Origin: Achatina immaculata
Lineage: Eukaryota > Mollusca > Gastropoda > Stylommatophora > Achatinidae
Reading direction: 5' to 3'
DNA: 64,000 bases
NCBI GenBank assembly: GCA_009760885.1
Contig: CM019721.1
Coordinates: forward strand, 20,949,639 to 21,013,638
Below are positions 22,481 to 34,500 of this stretch, piece after piece (position 1 is the first letter of the stretch; every line of letters starts with the position of its first letter). The notes below the pieces were generated by a model. The model was not told the origin of the DNA. It worked only from the letters and a program-made list of their open reading frames with translations, and made no database searches. Made by a program: the position numbers and the translations under genes.

Positions 22481-22584
22481 ACGATATTTTTCACTGACTG
22501 GATCAACAAACAGAAAAAAATGGTAATCGACGATGGAGGAGCTTGGATTCTTGCTGTTACACCCACAGTCGCCGTGTTTGTGTT
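22481..22584 (-). CDS. Candidate host-gene exon (104 bp)
   Basis: Minus strand, acceptor cgacaactag (AG at 22585-22586) and strong donor CGT|GTAAGT (intron from 22480). Two phase bases are followed by 34 codons: HKHGDCGCNSKNPSSSIVDY, then HFFLFVDPVSEKYR, ending in phase 0. Three closely spaced cysteines or a CxC pattern suggest an extracellular segment. It sits between the CT microsatellite and the acceptor-side minisatellite. It can splice in phase to the exon at 17228-17367. An alternative acceptor AAG| nine codons in is possible. Family not recognised. Confidence 0.5.
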
Positions 22585-22745
22585 CTAGTTGTCGAATGTC
22601 ACAGTAACGCCAGTTAGACACAGAGCAGAACTGGGGAAAACAAACAAACATTAAAGTCACAGTAACGCCAGTTAGACACAGAGCAGAAAACAAACGTTAT
22701 AGTCACAGTAACGCCAGTTAGAAACAGGGCAGAAAACAAACGTTA

Positions 22746-25700
22746 GGTTCTAAGGACTGCAAACGCGCCACAAACAGCCTCTGGCAGTCAAGTCCAGCTC
22801 CTGGCCTTCCCGTGATAGAACTGTTTAAAGTGACAGGAGAAGGGGCGAGGGCGAATATCTGGCGCCTGAAAACCAGTTACTTAGGGTAGATGAGTGTCAC
22901 GTTTGGTAGCTCATCTGCCGCTGTTGGCGAGATCTTCAGCTGCCGTGCGTGGAGCGGTGCTCCTCCCGGCCAATGAAGAAATTTGCAAATGAGGTTGCCG
23001 CGCAGCATCACTGCGGAAAGGGTGGTAGAAAGGATAAAGCGAAGCAAACAGTCAAATCACGGCACCTCTGGTCTGCAGGTCGGCCACGTCCTGAGTGCAG
23101 TCATGTCGGGTGAAATGCATGAACCGGCTTGTCCCAGAGGTTAAGACACTGCTGGCGAGACTCTTCAAATGCCACGCGTGGAGTGAAGCTCCTCCCGGTT
23201 AAGGAAGTAAATGCGGAAAAGAAATAAAGGTTGCTGTGCGGCGCCGATGGGAAAAGGTGGTGGAAAGTGAAGTTTAGCCGGTATGTCCAGTAGTATCGTT
23301 ACGAGAGCTATACCACGGCACCTCTGCTCTAGAGGCCGGCCACGTCCGAAATACACCTACACTGGTGAAATATGCCTAAACCGGCACACACCAGGGGTGG
23401 AACTTGATGACTAGACATGTCATGCCACCTCCGCTCTAGAGGTCGGTAACGCCTGATAAACACCCATACTGGTGAATTTTGCCTAAACCGGCTCATACCA
23501 GGGGTGAATCTTGAAGGCTATACATGTCACAGTACCTCTGAACTAGAGGTCGGTCCCGTCCCAAACACGCCCATACTGGGATAATGCCTAAACCGGCTCA
23601 ACCCAGGGGTAGAAGCCACTAGTGGCGAGGATTCGTCCTCCTGGACCAAAGTTCCATCCTGGTCACAACTAGGAAGGGTAGCGGCCACGACCGCAAAATG
23701 CTGAAGTCGGAGACACTGGACCAGGGAAGTCTAGATAGGCAACCACCTCTCACCCGGTGGGGATGTTTGCGTATCCTAATCACGCTGAGGTTTTCCGGTG
23801 AGAAAGTCCAACCCTGGACCGGATGGGCAACCACCTCTCACCCGGCGGTGATACACGGGTATCTCAAAACACGTCGAGGTTTTCCGGTGAGAAAGTCCAA
23901 CTCTGGCCTGGGTGGGCTACCGCCTCTCACCCAGCGGGGATGCACTGATATCATAAACACGTCAGGTTCTAAGGACTGCAAACGCGCCACAAACAGCCTC
24001 TGGCAGTCAAGTCCAGCTCCTGGCCTTCCCGTGGCAGAACTGTTTAAACTGACAGGAGAAGGGGCGAGGGCGAATATCTGGCGCCTGAAAACCAGATACT
24101 TAGGGTAGATGAGTGGCACGTTTGGTAGCTCATCTGCCGCTGTTGGCGAGATCTTCAGCTGCCGTGCGTGGAGCGGTGCTCTTCCCGGCCAATGAAGAAA
24201 TTTGCAAATGAAGTTGCCGCGCAGCATCACTGCGGAAAAGCTGGTTGAAAGAATAAAGCGAAGCAAACAGTCAAATCACGGCACCTCTGGTCTGGAGGTC
24301 GGCCACGTCCTGAGTGCAGTCATATCGGGTGAAATGCATGAACCGGCTTGTCCCAGAGGTTACGTCACTGCTGGCTTGACTTTTCAAATGCCGCGCGTGG
24401 AGTGAAGCTCCTCCCGGTTAAGGAAGTAAATGCGGAAATAAAGGTTGCTGTGCGGCGCCGATGGGAAAAGGTGGTGGAAAGTGAAGTTTAACCTGGTATG
24501 TCCAGTAGTATCGCTACGAGAGCTATACCACGGCACCTCTGCTCTAGAGGCCGCCTACGTCCGAAATACACCTACACTGGTGAAATATGCCTAAACCGGC
24601 ACACACCAGGGGTGGAACTCGATGGCTAGACATGTCATGCCACCTCCGCTCTAGAGGTCGGTAACGCCTGATAAACACCCATACTGGTGAATTTTGCCTA
24701 AACCGGCTCATACCAGGGGTGAATCTTGAAGGCTATGAATGTCACAGTACCTCTGCCCTAGAGGTCGGTCCCGTCCCAAACATGCCCATACTGGGAAATG
24801 CCTAAACCGGCTCAACCCAGGGGTAGAAGTCACTAGTGGCGAGGATTCGTCCTCCTGGACAAAAGCTCCATCCTGGTCACAACTAGGAAGGGTAGCGGCC
24901 ACGACCGCAAAATGCTGAAGTCAGAGACACTGGACCAGGGAAGTCTAGATAGGCAACCACCTCTCACCCGGTGGGGATGTTTGCGTATCCTAATCACGCT
25001 GAGGTTTTCCGGTGAGAAAGTCCAACCCTGGACTGGATGGGCAACCACCTCTCACCCGGCGGTGATACACGGGTATCTCAAAACACGTCGAGGTTTTCCG
25101 GTGAGAAAGTCCAACTCTGGTCTGGGTGGGCTACCGCCTCTCACCCAGCGGGGATGCACTGATATCATAAACACGTCAGGTTCTAAGGACTGCAAACGCG
25201 CCACAAACAGCCTCTGGCAGTCAAGTCCAGCTCCTGGCCTTCCCGTGGCAGAACTGTTTAAACTGACAGGAGAAGGGGCGAGGGCGAATATCTGGCGCCT
25301 GAAAACCAGATACTTAGGGTAGATGAGTGGCACGTTTGGTAGCTCATCTGCCGCTGTTGGCGAGATCTTCAGCTGCCGTGCGTGGAGCGGTGCTCTTCCC
25401 GGCCAATGAAGAAATTTGCAAATGAGGTTGCCGCGCAGCATCACTGCGGAAAAGCTGGTTGAAAGAAGAAAGCGAAGCAAACAGTCAAATCACGGCACCT
25501 CTGGTCTGGAGGTCGGCCACGTCCTGAGTGCAGTCATATCGGGTGAAATGCATGAACCGGCTTGTCCCAGAGGTTACGTCACTGCTGGCTTGACTTTTCA
25601 AATGCCGCGCGTGGAGTGAAGCTCCTCCCGGTTAAGGAAGTAAATGCGGAAATAAAGGTTGCTGTGCGGCGCCGATGGGAAAAGGTGGTGGAAAGTGAAG

Positions 25701-26655
25701 TTTAACCTGGTATGTCCAGTAGTATCGCTACGAGAGCTATACCACGGCACCTCTGCTCTAGAGGCCGCCTACGTCCGAAATACACCTACACTGGTGAAAT
25801 ATGCCTAAACCGGCACACACCAGGGGTGGAACTCGATGGCTAGACATGTCATGCCACCTCCGCTCTAGAGGTCGGTAACGCCTGATAAACACCCATACTG
25901 GTGAATTTTGCCTAAACCGGCTCATACCAGGGGTGAATCTTGAAGGCTATGAATGTCACAGTACCTCTGCCCTAGAGGTCGGTCCCGTCCCAAACATGCC
26001 CATACTGGGAAATGCCTAAACCGGCTCAACCCAGGGGTAGAAGTCACTAGTGGCGAGGATTCGTCCTCCTGGACAAAAGCTCCATCCTGGTCACAACTAG
26101 GAAGGGTAGCGGCCACGACCGCAAAATGCTGAAGTCAGAGACACTGGACCAGGGAAGTCTAGATAGGCAACCACCTCTCACCCGGCGGGGATGTCTGCGT
26201 ATCCTAATCACGCTGAGGTTTTCCGGTGAGAAAGTCCAACCCTGGACTGGATGGGCAACCACCTCTCACCCGGCGGTGATACACGGGTATCTCAAAACAC
26301 GTCGAGGTTTTCCGGTGAGAAAGTACAACTCTGGTCTGGGTGGGCTAACGCCTCTCACCCAGCGGGGATGCACTGATATTCCAAACACGTGGAGGTCTTC
26401 CGGTGAGAAAGTCCAACCCTAGACCAAACTGGTGCAATGAAAACCACGGTGTCACGCAATCCCGCTTCCGAGACCCACCAAGAATACAGGCTAAAGCACT
26501 GTGATACTCTGAACCCCTTGTGGTCCTTTCGTGGAAATCGTGTGGTCTATTTTGGACCACACAGAGGACCACGGGACCTAACGAGGACCACATGCGTGAA
26601 TTCAGTAGGTTCACAGTGCGGTTTTTGGTGGTAGAAGTGAACGAAGAAGAAGAAG
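22746..26655 (+). mobile_element. GC-rich unclassified element of 1,214-bp tandem units, GAA tail
   Basis: Distinctly GC-rich block inside the minisatellite. It contains about three near-identical tandem units with a 1,214-bp period (equivalent points at 23698, 24912 and 26126). Each unit holds shorter internal repeats of roughly 90 bp (ttttccggtgagaaagtcc type) and roughly 105 bp (aaccggc...caggggt type). The last part, 26430-26640, is a distinct non-repeated segment ending in (GAA)n, like a retroelement 3' end. The array motif aaacaaacgtta flanks it at 22734-22745 and 26656-26667; this could be a target duplication or simply the array unit. Open frames exist on both strands (136 and 142 codons) but overlap each other and match nothing I know. 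Confidence 0.75.
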
Positions 26656-27887
26656 AAACAAACGTTAAAGTCACAGTAAGGATAGTTAGACAGAGCAGAA
26701 CTGAGGAAAACAAACAAACGTTAAAGTCTCAATAAAGCCAGTTAGACACAGAGAAGAAAACAAACAAACGTTAAAGTTACAGTAACGCCAGTTAGACACA
26801 GAGCAGAGCTGGGAAAAACAAACAAAACGTTAAAGTCACAGTAAGGACAGATAGACACATAGCATATCTGTGGAAAACAAAGAAATGTTAAAGTCACAAT
26901 AAGGACAGTTAGACACAGAGCAGTACTGGGGAAATAAAAAAACGTTAAAGTCACATTAAGGACAGTTAGACACAGAGCAGAAAACAAACACACGTTAAAG
27001 TCACAATCAGGACAGTTAGACACAGAGCAATACTGGGGAAACAAACAAACGTTAAAGTCTCAGTAAGGACAGTTAGACACAGAGCAGAAAATAAACAAAA
27101 GTTAAAGTCACAGTAAGGACATTTAGACACAGAGCAGAAAACAAACAAACGTTAAAGTCACAATAAGGACAGTTAGACACCAAGCAGAACTGGGAAAACA
27201 AACAAACGTTAAAGTCAGAGTATGGACATTTAGACACAGACCAGAACTGGGGAAAACAAACAAACGCTAAAGTCACAGTAAGGACAGTTAGACATAGAGA
27301 AGAAAACAAACAAACGTTAAAGTCACAGTAACGCCAGTTAGACACAGAGCGGAACTGGGGAAAACAAACTTTAAAGTCACAATAAGGACAGTTAGACACA
27401 AAAAAGAAAACAAACAAACGATAAAATCACAGTAAGGACAGTTAGACACTGAGCAGTACTGGGGAAAACAACTGTTAAAGTCACAATAAGGACAGTTAGA
27501 CACAAAAAAGAAAACAAACAAACGATAAAATCACAGTAAGGACAGCTAGACACTGAGCAGAACTGGGGAAAACAACTGTTAAAGTCACAATAAGGACAGT
27601 TAGACACAAAAAAGAAAACAAACAAACGATAAAATCACAGTAAGGACAGTTAGACATAGAGCAGAACTGGGGAAAACAAACAAATGTTAAAGTCACAGTA
27701 ACGCCAGTTAGACACAGAGCAGAAAACAAACAAACGTTAAAGTCACAGTAGAGACAGTTAGACATAGAGCAGAATTGGAAAAAAACGAAACGTTAAAGTC
27801 ACAGTAACGCCAGTTAGACACAGAGCAGAGCTGGGAAAAACAAACAAACGTTAAAGTCACAGTAAGGACAGATAGACACAGAGCAGA

Positions 27888-28886
27888 AATAAAGGTTGCT
27901 GTGCGGCGCCGATGGGAAAAGGTGGTGGAAAGTGAAGTTTAACCTGGTATGTCCAGTAGTATCGCTACGAGAGCTATACCACGGCACCTCTGCTCTAGAG
28001 GCCGCCTACGTCCGAAATACACCTACACTGGTGAAATATGCCTAAACCGGCACACACCAGGGGTGGAACTCGATGGCTAGACATGTCATGCCACCTCCGC
28101 TCTAGAGGTCGGTAACGCCTGATAAACACCCATACTGGTGAATTTTGCCTAAACCGGCTCATACCAGGGGTGAATCTTGAAGGCTATGAATGTCACAGTA
28201 CCTCTGCCCTAGAGGTCGGTCCCGTCCCAAACATGCCCATACTGGGAAATGCCTAAACCGGCTCAACCCAGGGGTAGAAGTCACTAGTGGCGAGGATTCG
28301 TCCTCCTGGACAAAAGCTCCATCCTGGTCACAACTAGGAAGGGTAGCGGCCACGACCGCAAAATGCTGAAGTCAGAGACACTGGACCAGGGAAGTCTAGA
28401 TAGGCAACCACCTCTCACCCGGCGGGGATGTCTGCGTATCCTAATCACGCTGAGGTTTTCCGGTGAGAAAGTCCAACCCTGGACTGGATGGGCAACCACC
28501 TCTCACCCGGCGGTGATACACGGGTATCTCAAAACACGTCGAGGTTTTCCGGTGAGAAAGTACAACTCTGGTCTGGGTGGGCTAACGCCTCTCACCCAGC
28601 GGGGATGCACTGATATTCCAAACACGTGGAGGTCTTCCGGTGAGAAAGTCCAACCCTAGACCAAACTGGTGCAATGAAAACCACGGTGTCACGCAATCCC
28701 GCTTCCGAGACCCACCAAGAATACAGGCTAAAGCACTGTGATGCTCTGAACCCCTTGTGGTCCTTTCGTGGAAATCGTGTGGTCTATTTTGGACCACACA
28801 GAGGACCACGGGACCTAACGAGGACCACATGCGTGAATTCAGTAGGTTCACAGTGCGGTTTTTGGTGGTAGAAGTGAACGAAGAAG
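27888..28886 (+). repeat. Partial second copy of the GC-rich element (2,237-bp tandem duplication)
   Basis: Sequence from about 25651 onward is repeated at 27888 with an offset of 2,237 bp, almost base for base. It includes the distinct 3' segment, the GAA tail (one GAA longer here) and much of the downstream minisatellite. The left junction is abrupt, from ...acacagagca into gaaataaaggttgctg. Confidence 0.92.
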
Positions 28887-30689
28887 AAGAAGAAGAAACA
28901 AACGTTAAAGTCACAGTAAGGATAGTTAGACAGAGCAGAACTGAGGAAAACAAACAAACGTTAAAGTCTCAATAAAGCCAGTTAGACACAGAGAAGAAAA
29001 CAAACAAACGTTAAAGTCACAGTAACGCCAGTTAGACACAGAGCAGAGCTGGGAAAAACAAACAAAAAGTTAAAGTCACAGTAAGGACAGATAGACACAG
29101 AGCATATCTGTTTAAAACAAAGAAATGTTAAAGTCACAATAAGGACAGTTAGACACAGAGCAGTACTGGGGAAATAAAAAAAACGTTAAAGTCACATTAA
29201 GGACAGTTAGACACAGAGCAGAAAACAAACACACGTTAAAGTCACAATCAGGACAGTTAGACACAGAGCAATACTGGGGAAACAAACAAACGTTATAGTC
29301 TCAGTAAGGACAGTTAGACACAGAGCAGAAAATAAACAAAAGTTAAAGTCACAGTAAGGACATTTAGACACAGAGCAGAAAACAAACAAACGTTAAAGTC
29401 ACAATAAGGACAGTTAGACACCAAGCAGAACTGGGAAAACAAACAAACGTTAAAGTCAGAGTATGGACATTTAGACACAGACCAGAACTGGGGAAAACAA
29501 ACAAACGCTAAAGTCACAGTAAGGACAGTTAGACATAGAGAAGAAAACAAACAAACGTTAAAGTCACAGTAACGCCAGTTAGACACAGAGCGGAACTGGG
29601 GAAAACAAACTTTAAAGTCACAATAAGGACAGTTAGACACAAAAAAGAAAACAAACAAACGATAAAATCACAGTAAGGACAGTTAGACATAGAGCAGAAC
29701 TGGGGAAAACAAACAAATGTTAAAGTCACAGTAACGCCAGTTAGACACAGAGCAGAAAACAAACAAACGTTAAAGTCACAGTAGAGACAGTTAGACATAG
29801 AGCAGAATTGGAAAAAAACGAAACGTTAAAGTCACAGTAACGCAAGTTAGACCCAGAGCAAATCTGGGGAAAACAAACAAACTTTAAAACCACAGCAAGG
29901 ACAGATAGACACAGAGCAGAAAAAAAAGAAACGTTAAAGTCACAGTAAGGACAGTTAGACATCGAGCAGAAATTGGGGAAACAAACTAAACCTTAAAGTC
30001 AGAGTAACGACAGTTAGACGCAGAGAAGAAAACAAACAAACGTTAAAGTCACAGTAAGGCCAATTAGACACAGAGCATAGAACAAACAAACGTTAAAGTC
30101 ACAGTAAGGACAGTTAGACACAGAGCAGAAAACAAGCAAATGTTAAAGTCACAGTAAGGACAGTTAGACACAGAGCAGTCATGTCAGAACAGACAATAAT
30201 TAAAGCCACAGTAAATACAGTTAGACACAGAGCAGTCCTGTGATAGTACTCAATCATTAATGTCATAGTAACGACAGTTAATAACAGGGCAGCCCTGAAA
30301 ACATACAGACATTAAACTCACAGTAAGTCAGTTAGGCAGACAGCAGTCCTTGGAAAACAAATATTAAAGTCATAGTAAAGCCAGTTAGGCACACAGCAGT
30401 CCTATGAGAACATAAAAACATTAATGTCATAGTAATGACAGTAAATCACAGAGAAGCCCTGGGAAATCACACAGACATTAAAGTCACAGAAAGGCCAGTT
30501 AGACAAAAAAGGAATCCTTTGAGAACAACCAAATATTAAAGTCACAATAACACTAGTAACAAAGCAGTCCTTTAAAACAAACATGAAAGTCACAACAACT
30601 CTAGTTATACACACAGCAGTCTTGGGAAAACAAACAATCACAAAAACTGTTGTCTTTTTTATAGGATTTAGTAAATTGTGATGTTAGTA

Positions 30690-30815
30690 ATCAAATATTT
30701 GTTGTATGAGGTATCTGTAAATGGGTATATCTTGTATGAGTTATATTAACTAGGTATATGTTGTTTGAGTTATATGTAGCTAGGTGAATGTTGTATGAGT
30801 TAGATGTAGTGTAAG
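30690..30815. repeat. ~30-bp tandem repeat, ~4 copies
   Basis: The unit tatgagttatatgtagctag plus gtatatgttg is the same as the larger array at 38.8-40.9 kb, same orientation, so one satellite family sits at two places 8 kb apart. Confidence 0.85.
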
Positions 30816-30837
30816 ATAAAAGAGATAATGACTGCAA

Positions 30838-31325
30838 TAAAACTGCTTCTAGTAATAAAGGTAGATAGAGATGTATGGTTTTAGTAATAAAAGTAGATAG
30901 AGGTGTATAGTGTTAGTAATAAAGGCAGATAGAGGTGAATGGTTTTAGTAATAAAGGTAGATAGAGGTGTATGGTTTTAGTAATAAAGGCAGATAGAGGT
31001 GTATGGTTCAAGTAATAATGGTAGATAGAGATGTATAGTTCTAGTAGTAAAAGTAGATAGAGGTGTATGATTCTAGTAACAAAGGTAGACAGAGGTGTAT
31101 GGTTGTAGGAAAAAAAAAGGTAGATAGAGATGTATGATTCTAGTAATGAAGGTACATAGAGGTGTATGGTTTTAGTAATAAAGGTAGATAGAGATGAATG
31201 ATTCTAGTAGTAAGTAGATAGAGATGTATGGTTCTAGTAGTAAAGGTAGATAGAGGGGTATGGTTCTAGTAAAAAAGGTAAATAGAGATATTTGGTTCTA
31301 GTAGTAAAGGTATATAGATATATAT
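30838..31325. repeat. Minisatellite, 32-bp unit, plus orientation
   Basis: Unit ggtagatagaggtgtatggt plus tctagtaataaa, about 15 copies. The same unit in reverse complement forms the array at 35768-36232. Confidence 0.93.
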
Positions 31326-31550
31326 GATACAGATTTACAAAACATCAGAGGGAGTAATGAAAATGAGAATAAAACTAATAAAAGAAAGTATGAAAGTAAG
31401 ATGTGAATGCATAAATGAAAAACACAAAATCCAATATTTTGGCATCAGCCTTTCTCAAATGTTACATACAAAAACAACCCAACATATAATAAAAGAGGTA
31501 AAATGAAAAAGAAAAGCCTTTCTTTGTACTATTCATCCCTGAACACAATA
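31326..31550. other. AT-rich unique stretch, left flank of LINE B3
   Basis: No gene recognised. It ends with gaacacaata at 31541-31550, one side of the B3 target duplication. If the exon proposed at 35713-35755 continues across the insertion, this is its downstream part: the pre-insertion frame would stop at TAG within 15 bases, making this a 3' UTR. Confidence 0.35.
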
Positions 31551-34500
31551 CATTCATTCATTCACTCATTTGCATTTCCCTTGCGGAAATTTCCCTACCC
31601 AACAGCACTCTTGTAAGCCTCTCGGTAGTGAGCAAAATGGCCTGCTGCTGATGCATCCACTTGCATATTATCAATGATGTCTTGCAGCCATCTTTGCCTT
31701 GGTCATCCACTCTTTCTTTTTCCTGCATTATGTACCCATCCAAGACAGTCTTCTCTAGATGATCATGACGTTTAATGTGTCCAAAATATTCAAGTTTTCT
31801 CTCTTTAAACCTCTTTACTAGACAGCCTTCTTCAAGATTAAGTTCTTGTAGTATGGATATATTTGTTCTTTTTTGTGTCCATGATATTTGAAGAACTCTT
31901 CTGTAGCATTTACATTCAAAGGCATTTATGTGTTTCTCAACTGTTTTGTTAAGTGTCCAGGTCTCACAGGCATATGTTAGGATAGGAAAGATGTATGCCT
32001 TAAAAATCTTATTTTTGTGGTTCTGTCTGTTCCTCTCCACAGAATCTTTAATTGTTTTACTTTCTGAAGAGCAATAGATGTCCTCCTTTTAATTTCCCTC
32101 ATGGTATCTCCATTATTAATTTGTAGTGATCTAAGATATTCAAAAGTCTCCACTTCTTTCAATTTTTCCTCATTGATACATATTTCGGCTGCCTTATTTG
32201 TTTTGTCAGTTGTCATCAATTTAGTTTTCTTCGCACTAAGAAAAAGGTTTTGTTCTTCACTGTTCTTACGGACTGACATAAGTAGTTTTTCCATTCCTTT
32301 TTGTGTTGTGGACAGTAATTATGTGTCATCAGTACATCTAAACTCTGGTAATTCATAACCTCCAATTGTTATGGCATCATAATATTCTTTGTATACATCT
32401 TCTCTAACATTCCTCATTATAGTTTCAGTATACAAGTTAAATAAGTAAGGCGACAACATGCACCCCTGATGTACCCCTTATTTTATGTCATACCAAATTG
32501 TTGTTTCACCATTTATTCTTACTGCTGCTTGTTGGTCTAGATACAGCAGTGATGATAATTGTATCAAATGTGTTGGAAATCCCATTTTTTCCATTATTTC
32601 CCAAACTTTCTGGTGTTGTATACAACCAAATGCCTTTGAGTAGTCTATAAAGGATAAATATAGATTCACATTAAACTCTCTGCATTTCTCTATTATTAAT
32701 CTTATATTGAATATATGATCTCTTGATCCTCTTCCTTGCCTGAAACCAGCTTGGACCATATTGACTTCTTCTATTTTCTTATGATTTTTAACAGAATTTT
32801 ACTGGTATGACTAATTAGGGCAACAGTTCTGTAGTTTGTGCATAATTTGAGGTTACACTTTTTTGGCAGTGGTATGAATACAGGTCTTTTCCATTCTTTT
32901 GGCCAAATATCTGAATGTCATATCTTTTTACATAGTGCATGATAGATTGTTGCACATTCCTTTCTTCCTGCTTTAATAAGTTCAGCTGTTATTTCATCAC
33001 ATCCTGGTGATTTACCATTTTTAAAACTCTTTATTGCATTTAATTACATTTAGTTTAGGTGTGACATTTCTCGTCAATGTCTTCATTTCTTTAAACATTT
33101 CACTATCTCTTCCACACTTCTGATGTCCTTCTATTCTTTCACAACAATCTTGTATATATTGTTTTTTTTTTACTTTTCTTATGTTTCCTCGTACTTATTT
33201 TGTAAAAGATTTATATTCCTCTTTGTTGTTGTTTGTCACTTTCCATTGCGTTTTCATTTCTTTATGTTGTTTTATCAATTCTTGTGTGCCTGCTGTAATC
33301 TATCCATTCTTTTGTATTTTCTTTACTGGAACCATGTCTTTAGCTGTTGTTATTAAGATATTTTTGGCCTGCGTAGGCAATTCATCTGGTGTCATCTCCT
33401 CCTGTACAGCCATCAGGATTTTGAAATGGTTTTTCACTTCTATACCGTATTGTTCTGGTATTTTTGTAAGATCAAAGCGGAGTGGTTTTGACCCCGTAAC
33501 TGTCTTTTTTATCTTTATCTTCATGTCTGCTATTAATAACTCATGGTCCGTGTCACAATCAGCTCCTGGTAAAGTTTTTGCTGATGTTATACTTGATCTC
33601 CACCTTCTTTGCACTAAAATGTAATCTATTTGATTCTTGGTTTTCCCATCAGGTAATGTCCATGTGTAAAGTCTTCTTGGATGTTGTTTAAAAAGTGTTT
33701 TAGCAATCATTAGCTCATTTTCAGATGGGAAATGCAGAACAGAAATTAGGAACAGAATAGGCCAAGCAAAGACTGCATTTCAGAGAATGAGAAACATATT
33801 AACCAACACATCCTTATCAATGAATGTTAGAAAACGAGTCCTAAAATGCTATATTGAACCTATCTTGTTATATGGAAGTGAATCATGGACAATAGGCAAG
33901 TCTACACAAAAATCATTGGAAGCAGCAGAAATGTGGTTTATTAGTAGAATGTTGCGAATCCCCTGGACAGCAAAAATAACTAATGAAGAATGTATGAGAA
34001 GAGCTGGAGAGACAAAAAACCTTGTCAAAAAGATAAGAGAGAGACAATGTACTTTCATAGGACATGCAATGAGAAGAGGGGGCATTGAAAATATTATAAC
34101 AACAGGAAAAATAGAAGGAAGAAGATCAAGAGGAAGACCAAGAGAAATGATATTGGACAGTCTGACGGGATGGTGTGAGAGGAGATCACCAAATGAGCTG
34201 ATGGCCTGCATGAAGGATCGGATACTCTGGAGAAGCATAATAGCCAACGCCAGTCAGCACGGCACATGATGATGATGATGGTGACTAATCAGGGAAACAG
34301 TTCTGTAGTTTGTGTATAATTTCAGGTTACCCTTTTTTTGACAGTGGTATGAATACAGTTCTTTTCCATTCTTTTGTCTAAATACCTAAAAGCCATAAAT
34401 TTTTCCATAGCCCATGATAGATTGTTGTACATTCCTTTCCTCTTGCTTTAATAAGTTCAGCTGTTATCTCATCACTTCCTGGTGATTTACCATTTTTCAG

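Larger units (their letters stand above)
22600..30640. repeat. Minisatellite, ~50-bp unit, in three blocks
   Basis: The unit reads gaaaacaaacaaacgttaaa, then gtcacagtaaggacagttag and acacagagca, with a longer variant carrying gaactgggg. Blocks: 22600-22745, 26656-27888 and 28887-30640, separated by the GC-rich element and its partial second copy. Minus-strand frames of SVSNCPYCDFNVCLF type are artefacts. The rightmost ~600 bp are the most diverged. Confidence 0.93.

Noticed and set aside
23698..25480. 136- and 142-codon overlapping frames in the GC-rich units
   Set aside because: They overlap on opposite strands, repeat with the unit and show no recognisable domain; absence of stops follows from high GC.
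22734..26667. aaacaaacgtta flanks as proof of target duplication for the GC-rich element
   Set aside because: The motif is part of every unit of the surrounding minisatellite, so its presence on both sides is expected without an insertion; kept only as a boundary marker.
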